The notes under the pieces: model-generated
Told to the model about the DNA's origin: nothing
Seen by the model: the letters and a program-made list of their open reading frames with translations, nothing else
Database searches by the model: none
Program-made: the position numbers and the translations under genes
Part shown: in pieces, positions 9,909-20,570 of the stretch
Layout of the letters: the number at the start of each line of letters is the position of its first letter
How positions within the stretch are numbered: the stretch's first letter is position 1
Assembly: GCA_012932865.1 (NCBI GenBank)
Contig: SAXG01000092.1
Coordinates: 62,001-126,000, forward strand
Length of the DNA stretch: 64,000 nt
Source: Amylostereum areolatum
Taxonomy: Eukaryota; Basidiomycota; Agaricomycetes; Russulales; Stereaceae
Reading direction: 5' to 3'

Positions 9909-11128
9909 ATGTCCTTTCCTCTTCTTCCCGCAGAAACATGGGACCAGATCATCCACGATTTTTCCGCCGCCGACCTTGTCAAGTTCCGGGGAACAAGCAG
10001 GGCTCTATGCCGTTTGGCGTCTCCTCGGGCGTTCGCGACCCTCCTCGCGACCAACACGCTAACAAGTGGCAGAAACCTTTACAACCTCATGAAGTCTCCC
10101 AATGTCGCGGCCTACGTGAAAAAAGTGATCTATCAGCACAGTACTGAATGGAGTGCGTACTTCTTCCGCTTCCTTGTTGTCGCCTTGTTGAACCGAAATT
10201 TCACCTGCCCTACTCAGCGAGTGACCACGCTAAGGTCAGGAAAGTCCTTGGATCTGCATTCCTTCTCCTAGGAGAACTCCCGTCTCTTCGCGATGTTGTT
10301 CTTCACTTCCGCCCCGAATACGTCGAAAGATACCATATCACCCACGAAATTCCCTCGCCCGACCTCCTCGTCCAATTGATGATCCTGTCCTCCATGGCAA
10401 ATTCGTCTTTTGAGGCCTCGAATCTCCCCCGGTCACTTAAAATCACAGGTCTCATCGCGCGGCACGACCACATGTACCGAGCCGACGTTTTCAAAACCCT
10501 TGTCTCCCGTCTGACCTCGCTCTCGTTCACCACCCTCGCGGACGAAACCCGATTTTACGCCCACCTCCCAGTCGGAGAATTCTGGTGTAAGGATGTCTTG
10601 GCCATCATCCGACCCTCGGCATCCACCCTTCGGTCCTTGACGATCCACAGCAACCTACACGTGGGACGCCACCCCCCACTCAACCTCGACGAGTTGACCT
10701 TGCCGAACTTGAAGAACTTGAGCATCGGTAGGATCCACTTTTGCACGGAGTCCGGTGCGGAGGCGTTCGTGCTTCGACATCGGGACACGCTCACCTCCCT
10801 CGGGCTCGCCTACTGCTCGATCGCAAATCCCCGCGGACGGCTTTGGCCGCACGTATACGACACCCTTGCGCGCGAGCTCCACCGTCTGGTTAAGCTCGAA
10901 GTCTTGGCGCCTTTGGGCGCGCACACGTACCACGCGAGTACTGTTCAAGGCCCACTCGTGCCATTTGGCATGCCCATGGAAGCCCTAATCGAGGATCATG
11001 TCTCATTGGTGAAGTTCCACTCTGTCGTACGCGACCGCAAGTCAGGTGCGCGTTCCCGTCATCATTGCGACGCCGTTGAACTGACTGCAAATCGTACACG
11101 TCTAGCACTAAGACAGGCACCCACATAA
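9909..11128 (+). CDS. F-box protein of the Agaricomycete type
   Basis: The N-terminus has an F-box: LLPAETWDQIIHDFSAADLV followed by FRGTSRALCRLASPRAF. The rest is a leucine-patterned body without strong canonical LRR consensus (for example LDELTLPNLKNLSIGRIHF, TLTSLGLAYC). Exons 9909-10152, 10218-11045 and 11106-11128 keep the frame and give 364 aa ending ALRQAPT. Such proteins recruit substrates to SCF ubiquitin ligases through Skp1; no substrate can be inferred here. F-box genes are strongly expanded in mushrooms and often lineage-specific. Confidence 0.8.
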
Positions 11129-11518
11129 AATTACATGCATCATCCGCCCAAATCGTCGATTTCAAGCAGATGGATGTAGGGATACTGTACTCTGCCAGAG
11201 TCCTAGTACCCCGTCGTCGTGCAGCCATTCCGGAGGGGATCTACATATACATCATCTTTCATACTCTATCCATAGTTGTTCATTATTATTCACATACATA
11301 CCAAACTGAATAAGAAGGCTCCCAACTCTGCACGAGTTGGTAACAAGTCGGCAACGGGAGTCCCTTACGGAGCCTGCGTATGCACAAGCGCCCGAACCAA
11401 TCAGCGCCGTGCAAGCGCGCTTGCATCTTCCCACCATCGCCGACAACGACCGCGACAGCGACCACGACGTGCGCTCACTATCCACTCCCCTGTCCTCGAC
11501 AGTGACACAGAAACCACC

Positions 11519-14400
11519 ATGAACGGCGTCCGACGGTTTCTCGGCGGACCCTCGTCGTCCTCGTCCCCGCCCCAACTCCCACCTACAACTCCCCTCTCCT
11601 CCATCCCCCCGCTCAACTTTTCCTTCGGATCGGGGTCGGGCAGCCGCTCGCCGAGCCCCACGAAGCCCTACTCCGCCAACTCGGAGTACTCGACCGCCTC
11701 GAAGGACAGCGCGAGCCAGCCGCCGACCCCGGGGCTGTTCATACGTAAAGATCGCAAGCCGCCTCCGTCACACACGAACGGGCACGCGAACGGGGGCTCG
11801 GTGTCGAGGCCGGCGTCGGAGACGCTCTCGTCGCCTGTGGCGGGCCCCTCGTCCCCCAGGAAAATGAACGGGGATTTGGCGTCGTCGTCGAAGAGGGGAT
11901 CTGCCAGTGGGTTCGCGAGCACCAGGGACGAGCTCCTCATGAGCTTGCTCTCGAGCGAGGCCGTTGTGGACAGTCGCGGATATGCGATCCTCAACTCGGA
12001 GGAGCTCGAGGATCTAAAGAAGGTGCGTTTCTTTCCGCTTCTGCGATGATACGTGGTAGATGGTCATTTCCGTTCCCGCCGCGGACGACGTCTCCGTGGC
12101 CGCACACTTTCGCCTCATCGGGTTCCTCGAAATCTCCTCTCGCTTTGTTTCCTGACGTCCACCTTGATCACCAGGAACACACCCTTCTCCTCTCCCGCCT
12201 CACAGCGGCCGAACGCACCCACGCCCGCGAACTCAAAATGCGCGACGCCGCGCTCCACCTCGAAAAGCTCAACTCGTCGCCCTCCCCGGCCTCCTCCCGC
12301 GTCGCCAAGCGCTCGTCCGAGGCCGTGGACGCCGCGAACCGGCGCGTGGACGCGGCCCAGCGCGAGCTCTGGCGGCTGAAGGAGCGCGCGAACGACATCG
12401 GGCGGCGGATCGTCGAGCACCAGGCGGGCGTGCTGGGCATCGCGGTCAAGGAGCTCGAGCGGAAGACCGCGGGGTCGGTCGGGAGCGGGAGCACAACCGA
12501 GACGGACGCGGGCACGGGCACGGGGTGGAGCACGCCGAGCGGGGGGATGCTCAGCCCGACGTCGAGCGTGACGAGCATGAGCACGAACGCGCCCTCGCGG
12601 CGGTTCGACGGGCCGCACCTGTTCGCGGGCCACGAGGGCGCGCTCGTGCCGAAGCGGGCGCGGGCGCCGATGTCGCAGAAGGAGGTCGCGGAGCTGGAGG
12701 AGCGTCTGGCGGGCAAGGACCGGGAGCTGGAGGGGCTCAGGGCGGAGCTGGACACGTCGAGGGCGGAGGCGGAGCGGTGGGAGGCGGAGAAGACGCGGTG
12801 GGAGCAGGAGCTCGCGATGGCGGACGAGGACAAGGAGCGCTGGGAGCAAGATCGAGCGGCGTACGAGGAGGAGAAGGAGCGGCTGGACGCGGACATGGAC
12901 GAGCTCGAGGCGCGGGTGAAGACGCTGGAGGCCGAGAAGGGCGAGCTGGAGCGGGAGCGGGAGTCCTGGGAGCAGGAGCGGGAACGCTGGGAGCAGGAGC
13001 TCGGGATCGCGGCTGTCGGCAAGGGCGACTCGGACCAACTCCAGCAGGAGCTGGCAGAAGAGCGGCGCGCACGCGCCAAGGAGAAAAGCGCTTTCGAGGA
13101 GGAGCGGGCGCAGTGGGAAGAGGAGAAGAACGCGTGGACCGTCGAACGGGCGAACATGGACATGGACCGCGAAGAGATCATGGAACGGGCCAGGGACGAA
13201 GTCGACGTCGCGCGCGAGCAACTTCGGGAACTCGTCCAGAGGCACTCTGTCCCGCTTTTCTCCAGGGAGAATAGCCTGGCGACTTACGCGGACGCGCTGG
13301 ACAAGGCGCTCGCTTCCTCAACAGGATCGGCAGGCGCTGCAGAGGAGAAGAAAGCCCTGGAAGCCAAGCTTGCCCTCGAGGTGGAGAAGTCCGAGTCTCT
13401 GATATCTCAACTGGACGCTGCCCGTGCGGAGCTCAACGCGCTAGAGTCGAAGATCGAGGTATGCTGTACCGTGCTGCCACCTCGTCAGTCTAGCTTATCC
13501 GGCCTCCTTAGGACGGGTCCCTTGCGCCGTCGGAAAAGAACCCGTCCACGCCGTTGGTATTCGCCACGGATGCCGAGAGGATCATCTCCCTCCTGCAACC
13601 GCTATGGGCCAGTCTGCCCTCACCCGAGTCCCGCGCCACCAAGTTCAGCGGTGCCACACGTCCCTTCCGCACCGGCTCGCCTGGCGTCACTCGCGGTCCA
13701 GCCAGCCCAAGCATCAGCGAGATGGACGTTCGCTCGCTCAAGGGCCTTTATTCACCGAAAGTACCATCCGCGTCCCCGGCGGCCTCCCCCGACGGGACCA
13801 CCAAGGAGCGCCTGTTCAGCGTCGAGGCGTTCGCGACGCGGGTGCAGGCGCTCATCCAGGACGACCGGGCGTTGATCGAACGTCTCATCCGGTTCGCGCA
13901 GGCGCACGACTTGCTCAAGAAAAACGCGGAGCGCGCGCAGAAACTTGCCGGGGACAGCAACGGCGCGCTGCAGACGTACCAGAGGCAGGTGGAGGCGCTC
14001 GAGAAGCGGGACGCCGACCTCAAGGTTCAGCTCGCCACCTTGTAAGCGTGATGTCCTCCGCCTGTGGTAGCATGTTTCTAACGGTCATCGCAGGCAACAG
14101 GATGTTCGCCAGCAGGACGAGGTGCTGGAGCGCGTGCTTACGGAGAAGCAGGAGCTGGAGATGTCCGCGGCGGAGCAGGCAGAAACGCTCCGCGAGCTGA
14201 CCGAGGCCAACGCGTCGCTGTCAGGGCGGGTGCTGGCGCTCGGGGAGGAGCTCGCGGTGGCGACGCGGGAGCGCGAGGAGATACGCGGTGCTGGGGAGAC
14301 TCAGGAGGGGCAGCGCATCGCGCTGTTGGAGGAGCTCAACAACGTGCAGACGGAGAACGGAATGCTGCGGCAGCAGCTGCGCGCAATGGGGAAGAAATGA
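11519..14400 (+). CDS. Uds1 (up-regulated during septation) domain coiled-coil protein
   Basis: Four exons (11519-12022, 12175-13458, 13512-14041, 14094-14400) give 874 aa. The first 130 residues are Ser/Pro-rich and disordered. The segment from DELLMSLLSSEAVVDSRGYA through ILNSEELEDLKKEHTLLLSR and AERTHARELKMRDAALHLEK is the Uds1-type domain. A long Glu/Arg/Trp-rich coiled coil follows (about residues 340-510, repeated WEQE and WEEE blocks), then a second helical region with FATRVQALIQDDRALIERLI, and a C-terminal coiled coil ending LLEELNNVQTENGMLRQQLR. The family is linked to septum-stage expression in fission yeast; a cytoskeletal or septation scaffold role here is inference. Large frames on the opposite strand are coiled-coil shadows. 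Confidence 0.85.
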
Positions 14401-14714
14401 CCTCTGCTGGTTTCTGTTTCCGCTCCTCGTCTCACGCTCGGATCTATTTTGGCTCGCTGGTGTTTGGGATGCTCTGCGACTTGCTTTGTTGCTTGCCCTG
14501 TGTTTATGACCGCGCTCACATCTTATTTATCTGGATCAAATCTCTCCATCTCTCTCCCTCTTTTAGCACGATCTCTTGACCTCCCGCACTGTAGTATATC
14601 ACATATATATAATGAACGATCAATAACGAATGTCAATGCACCGAAACAACGCCCCAAGGATGGTGGGGATAATAGCCCCGCGTATCATCATGTTTTCCAA
14701 AACAAATTGTAGGA

Positions 14715-14800
14715 AGCCCTCGTTGTCTAATGGTTATGACGTCAGACTTCTACGCTTGACGTGATCTGGAGGCTGTGGGTTCGAGTCCCACCGGGGGCTC
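14715..14800 (+). tRNA. tRNA-Arg (anticodon TCT), intron-containing
   Basis: The acceptor stem AGCCCTC pairs with GGGGGCT. The T-arm is GTGGG-TTCGAGT-CCCAC. The D-arm contains TAATGGTTATGAC. The anticodon stem TCAGA pairs with TCTGG around loop C-T-TCT-A. About 11 bases (CGCTTGACGTG) lie between position 37 and position 38, the standard place for a nuclear tRNA intron. A T5 run at 14804-14808 is a Pol III terminator. Confidence 0.9.
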
Positions 14801-14803
14801 TAC

Positions 14804-14808
14804 TTTTT
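14804..14808 (+). terminator. Pol III T-run terminator of tRNA-Arg
   Basis: TTTTT beginning four bases after the discriminator base of the tRNA. Confidence 0.75.
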
Positions 14809-15310
14809 GTTGCTCGATTCCACCATAAACTATGAGCCTCTCGATTTCGAACCTTCAACCCATGATATGGACCTATGGTTTTTTGAATCTGGTAAACACC
14901 TATACATTCTGATCAGTATATTTATCTCTTTTTCTCTCGATTTTGTTCGACGGAGGTCCAACTTTCCAAGCTCTTTGTCGAGTCCCGACAGTGGCGGGTA
15001 TTAGATGGAAGCGTGGGAAAGCAAAAGGTCGGCGAGTGTCACCGTTGTGTGCTTCCGACTCTCAGCCATACCTATCTTCTTACCTTCGTAAATAATGGGG
15101 CGTTGTTTTCTCTCATCACCGTAGTCCGCCATCTTCCAGCATCAAGAATACGTGCCGCTTTTTGATGGAAGCGTATCACCCGACAGCCCCTTCGTGTTGA
15201 TCGAGACTGGGTGAAGAATCCCAACTTTCCCCTCAAGCAAAACCCCATCGGTCCGTCGTTTCTTGCTTTACCTATCGACTTGTCTGACTTCTGTCCTGTG
15301 AAACGCACAG

Positions 15311-17920
15311 ATGAATCTCAGTTGACGCGTGCAGCGAACATATGGTCATCGTATCTCGAGCAAGCTCGACAGAGATCTCGTGGAAAGATGGAAGGGAGAG
15401 ATGGACGGTATCCTCATCTTCGTACGGTTTCCTCTCTGCCTTCTTCTCATAGACGTGTTGAGACTGACATCACGACAGGCTGGGCTTTTCTCTGCTGTTG
15501 TGATGACGTTTATTGTCGAGACTTCAGCTTGACAACACGCAAGTCTCCGCTGACCTCCGATCCTCGTACGAGTCGTGGCCGTCCTCGGAAACACATCCGC
15601 GGCCAACGTAGGCGCCACCGTACCCATCGGAGCATCCACATCCGTCGCCGTTTCGCTCTGAATCAACTGCCTCTGAATCAACTGCCTCCTCTTCCCCCTC
15701 ACCTGCGCTCTGGCCGCCACGCTCGTCTAACAATGGTCGCGCTCTTACCTCCAGAGCACCGAGCGACATGCCTCTCTCAACCAACGCGCCCGCGTTCGGA
15801 CGTATTTTTCCCGTGGTGTGGACATATTTGGCGCAGACGTTCTGGTGGGCTGCATGCCCCTCAGGCTCCTCCTTCATTTCGCCGTCCTTCTCTTCATTGT
15901 CGGCCTTGTCATATCCGCATTTACGGTCCACAATGTCGTGGCCTACGTCAACCTGGCTGTGGCCATCCTCGCCGGTCTCGCATATGGACTCCTCACCTTC
16001 ATCCCCGTGTTCGTGTATGCATGTCCGTACAAAACCCCCCTGTCCGACGTACTCCAGCGCGCCATGACTGCCGTCCATGCAACGCTAGGATACAAGTCCG
16101 GCGGTGTCGGGGCATGACGGAAGAAGCTCTGTTACAGAACAATCCCGCGAGTGGGCTCAAAATGGACAAGGATATTATCCAATGGACGATGGACGATGGA
16201 CGCCTGGCCGAACGACCACGACCTCACGTCCGCGAACCTCGAGGCGCTCTTCGGCGCCCTTCCGGACGTGGTGCGACCTGTGCAGAAGAAGGGGCCGAGT
16301 CGAGGAGGCCACTGCCGTGGTGCAGACGCTGCTGTTCGACGGGGCGATGGTCGGGCACGAAGCTCCACGGGTGTTGCGGGTGTACGCAGGGAGGGTCAAG
16401 TCCGGCCCCATCCCTCCCTGGCAAATGGCGCGGGCCGAGTCGTGCTTGCGCGTCCTGCTACTCCTCACTAGGCTCGCGGGGAGCTCGCAGCCATTGGACC
16501 CCTTCTGAACGGGGATCGTCGAGCGTTGGCTCTACCCCGCGCTCGACGACGTGGTGCTGATATGGGAGTTTGGCCGCTTGGCGAAAACGCCACGGACATG
16601 CGGACCGCTGCGTGGAATTGCACGGCGCACCTCCTCGGCCTCGGGCTCCTCCTCCGTTGCTACCACGGACATCTGAAGACGGTCGAGACGAGTATAGCGG
16701 AGTCGTCGGCGGCATTCTCTCCGCGACCCACGATGCCGTGCGCGAGCTCCCCCGCGTTCGCAATCGGCTCGACGTCGTCATCCAGCCCTTCGTGACGACC
16801 ATCGTCGGGTACGGGAAGAACGTGAATATCCCCAAGGACAGCCCATTGCAGATCATCGCGGATGAGCTCGTTGCGGACGCGGCGGACGACCCGAGCTTCA
16901 GGGACATCGACGACCTCAAGACGTTCGTGCAAACGCAGCTGGTGCTCTTTCCGAGTCAAAAGGCGGAGGAGGAGGACATATTCGCGGTCATGTCGGCGCC
17001 GCTTGATTGGGAGGAACGTTCGAAGTACGACGGGGAGGAGCGGGAGATTGTCGACGCGATGCAGGCCATGTTTGATCTTCCCAATGACAAGCCCCCCGGC
17101 GAGGACGAGGGGGCCACTGGCGAGAATCCTGCGGAAGATAACCTTCATCGTCGTGTCTCTCCTGTCCTTCCTTTCCTACCATTTCCCATAACGTCCAAAA
17201 TCAACGGGCAAGGCCGATGTCCGCGAATCGTCCAGCCATGAGTCATGCATCCCTGGCGGCGCGTTCGCGTCATCCGCCTTCTTGAACACTGTACCCTCTT
17301 CCCATGGACAGCGCTCGACTACACCGTCTCCCAGACTCAAGTACTCAAGCCTCAGGTCGCCACCATTAGTGAGAATCCTCCGGAAGAACAGCTCCATCGG
17401 ACTTCTTCTCCAGTCTTCACACCATCGTCTACCAACTCGATGGCAAGCATTCGTGACTCACCTAGCCACGAGCTCGAGCATCCCGACGCCATCGATTCAT
17501 CGTCCCCTTCCCTAAGATCATCACCTTCTCATGGCCAGGACACCAGTACTCCTTCCCCTATACTCGAGCCGCTGGTCATCACCGACGAGCCCGTCGAGAT
17601 TAGCGCGTTCGACGGACTTAGTTAAGCAAGGGTCACCGTCAAGCCTTCCGTCACTTCCTCTCTCGTCGATGTCTTCCTCGTGCCCTGCTAAAACCACATC
17701 GGGGGAACAAGACATACCCGAAAGCACGCGTCCGCGCCGCTCCGCGTTTGGGAAGTTCTACGATAGCCATCCCGAGGCGACTGCGATGATCGTGCGGCGG
17801 AATACTATGGCGCTGTTTGTGCGGGGGGTGGCGGAGGTAGCGGGGAGTTGGGAATACTGGAGGGTGGGGATGCCAGGGTGGAGGTGGGAGGTGGGTCGAC
17901 GGATCTGTCATCGCGAGTAG
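15311..17920 (+). pseudogene. DUF6535-family pseudogene, copy A
   Basis: Reads in order, across several frames, as a full-length relative of the intact gene at 39797-42656. It has an N-terminal WSSYLEQ...WKGEMDGILIF exon and the AGLFSAVVMTFIVET segment after an intron, which then ends in a stop. The transmembrane block at 15818-16117 includes LLLHFAVLLFIVGLVISAFT. Then come ANLEALFGALPDVVRPVQKK, GKNVNIPKDSPLQIIADELV and WEERSKYDGEEREIVDAMQA, and the C-terminal RRNTMALFVRG. At least five frameshifts and stops (including 16117 and 16506) break it. No product is expected. Confidence 0.8.
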
Positions 17921-19256
17921 AGGGAGACTAGGAACAACTCGCTGTGGGGGTGCCGATGCGGGAAATGTGCTCCGGTGTGGTACAGAGCGTGGGTCGTCGT
18001 GCGGTCGTCATAGGTCATAGTCAACAACGAAGGGGAGCTCCTGGGAGCCCGCAAGGGTTCGGGATCTGGATCGCGTTGGCGAGATGGCATGATCTAGTGT
18101 ACGCTATCTCATCCGTTCATGTTCATTCAAATCTTCTGCTTGTGGTTACGCTTCTGCGGGTTGTGCCATCACTCTGTTCCTCGCGTTCTAGTCGACGAGT
18201 GTCTTATCACATATCTTCTTTTTTTGCGCCTGTCACTATGGTACAGTATTGAGTTGTATTTGTACCGGTGCCACTTGAGTGTCACACGCAGGTACGAAAG
18301 CGAGGGCCACAGTGGCGGAACAGGAATCCGACTTGACGCGCGGCGTGCGTCTCTTGTCTTCTCCAACCACCATGGTCCGCGAAGTCCAAACAGCCCGCAT
18401 CAAGACAGCTCCTCTATGGGAACGCGACCGGTCGCCGTCAATCACTAAACCGACTACGTCACAAATAAAATGAAGAACCGAAAATCTCCCCGAGGATCAG
18501 GGATCTTCTCAGTGCCAGTGTGTCGCTTCCCGATTTCAGCGCATCGGGCTGATATTGTGACGCTTCTTCTCCGACCGAGCTTCAAACGCGCCGAGAACGT
18601 GGGGGTCTTCCCTTCTTTGGGCTTGCGAACAAAATTAGGAACAAGCTCGACGTCGAATGATAGGAATTGGAAGACATGAGCGGGCCCGGGGTTCTGATGT
18701 TTGCGCCTGTGCGTTTCACTTCTTTTTTTTCGAATGCGCGGCCGCAGATCCTCAGATCCAGACGTTAGTCCGGCCTTCTTCCTGTGCCACCGCGACGGCC
18801 ATTCATATATATATATAAGCTCCTACAACCCGACAGCCCGCAACTGAATTACCTGCGGCGGACGGGTCCTATCGTGGCCGCCTCGAAATACATACCGCGG
18901 GTGATGGGCGTAAGTACTCCACCAATTGTTTTTTGGGCTGGTGGTTTGTCGTAGACGCACTGACGGGCTGATCAGATAACGTCAAAGCGTAGGAAGATGG
19001 ATCGGTGTGATAGGACAAACCCCTTAAACTGAAAATGGAGGCGGAGGCGCTCACGACGTGCCACTGACAATCGCCCAGGCAATCACGGTGCGCGTTGTAT
19101 AAAACTGAATGTACGATCGACCCTCACTATCGCCTCGGTCGGTAAGCCGGGCAGGAGGCGTCTAATGATGTCTTCAGATCCCCATACCTCGATTCTCGTT
19201 GTGTAAATCCTGCCGTTGCTTCTAACGAAAATAAATCATACGATAGGCGCCACATG
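17921..19256. other. Intergenic, no supported gene
   Basis: No coherent coding frame. A (TA)n run at about 18805-18819 continues into TATAAG and could act as a TATA box, but no gene follows that I can support. The last 200 bp should include the 3' UTR of the minus-strand gene at 19257-20162. Confidence 0.35.
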
Positions 19257-20162
19257 CTAAACGACGCCTTCCTCCTCACCCTCAGTGCCCCAGTTTACTT
19301 CCAACAACCTGAAGGGACATCCAAGTACAATCCTATCCCTTTCTCCTGGTTTCGCACACGTGTTACACATGGCATCGTACAGTTTCCGCTGGTCGCAGGA
19401 GATTCGGACACGTTCTCTGGTTGACGCCCAGGCTGCCAGTGCTTCCAGTGAATTAACGAATGGTGCGTTCCCTTGTTTTTCCGCCACGAAATCAGGAACC
19501 TGTTCGAGACACAGCTCCTTAATTCCCGCGAAATGCTCGTCGTCTCCGCTGGTCTTCTCCGCTAGCAGCGCCGCCAGACCGAACGTTGCCGCTCCCCTCG
19601 GAAGGATCAATTGTACTGCGCTTTGTCTTGCGAAAACGCGCCACTTGGAGGCGTCCGCGAAATTGGGATGGGAGATGTACACCGCCGTAAGATGGAGTGT
19701 GGCAATACTGTTGACGATGTCGAAGGGTAGATCTCCTGAGTGGTCAATCTTGAATACGAGGCAGGGCTGTTTGGGACGGAGTAAAGCATCCTGGAAGTTG
19801 CAGCCTGGGGTTGCGGAAGTTTCTCCAAGCGAGAATACGGTACGAACGGCGATACCTTCAGGCTGGTTGCGCTCCGCGTCCTTGGCGACTGACACCCGCA
19901 AAGCGACACCTTTCTCCTTGGGCCAGGTTCCGAAGCAGTTGCTGCATCTTCCGGATATGAAATCTTGAAAGGTGCCATACTTCCCCTTCCCCTTCCAATC
20001 GTAATAATCGAGAGTACAGTCGTGGCGGAAACATTGACAAGATTTGGGCTCGCTTGAAGGTGGACTTTTGACTCGATGGCCGCGCCGCGCCGTCGCGTCC
20101 CAATGTACAGATTCTTCATTATCCATGAGCAAAAGTACGTTGAGAGGGTCTATTTTCTCCAT
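19257..20162 (-). CDS. Hypothetical protein, 301 aa
   Basis: Single open frame from ATG at 20162 (MEKIDPLNVLLLMDNEESVH) to a stop at 19257. It has a Cys/His-containing stretch (SCQCFRHDCTLDYYDW...GRCSNCFG), an alternating leucine-rich middle (LPFDIVNSIATLHLTAVYIS) and an acidic tail (GTEGEEEGVV). The frame stays open about 90 bp upstream of the ATG without another ATG, so a 5' exon is possible. The overall look resembles the C-terminal body of mushroom F-box-type proteins, but no F-box is visible. Not assigned. Confidence 0.6.
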   Translation of the reverse strand: MEKIDPLNVLLLMDNEESVHWDATARRGHRVKSPPSSEPKSCQCFRHDCTLDYYDWKGKGKYGTFQDFISGRCSNCFGTWPKEKGVALRVSVAKDAERNQPEGIAVRTVFSLGETSATPGCNFQDALLRPKQPCLVFKIDHSGDLPFDIVNSIATLHLTAVYISHPNFADASKWRVFARQSAVQLILPRGAATFGLAALLAEKTSGDDEHFAGIKELCLEQVPDFVAEKQGNAPFVNSLEALAAWASTRERVRISCDQRKLYDAMCNTCAKPGERDRIVLGCPFRLLEVNWGTEGEEEGVV

Positions 20163-20570
20163 ACTTGAGAGCTGCTCGCGTTCATTGAAGTATCTGCTGA
20201 ATGAGGAGCGAGCCTGGCTCAGTGGGATGGAAATGTGAGGACTGAGACATCATGAGCGACGTCGCTTCATATTATATCATTGACCGCGGGTTGTACTGGG
20301 ACAAAAAGAAACAACGCGCTGTCGCCATATTCAACTGGCACTCGCTTGTCTGCCGAAATGGTAGAGCAATGAGTAGAAGTGGCACCGGCAGCCTGGTGCC
20401 TCCCGGCGCCTGACGGAACGGGCCTATGCCGAGGATGACGCCGGCCTACGCCGACTACGCCGACCCCGATTCACGTAACACGCACAGCCGCAGGCCGCGT
20501 CCCCTGAGTGCCACCACCAGTTGGCAGTGGCAGTTCATCACAACTGCCACAATCCTGCTACATTTTCATC

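Noticed and set aside
12115..13245. 376-codon minus-strand frame and a 249-codon plus-strand frame across the Uds1 gene
   Set aside because: Low-complexity Leu/Arg/Pro or Gly/Ala/Arg translations caused by the repetitive GAG/GCG codons of the real coiled coil; no start, splice or family support.
18805..18819. TATA promoter
   Set aside because: A (TA)n run with no supportable gene downstream.
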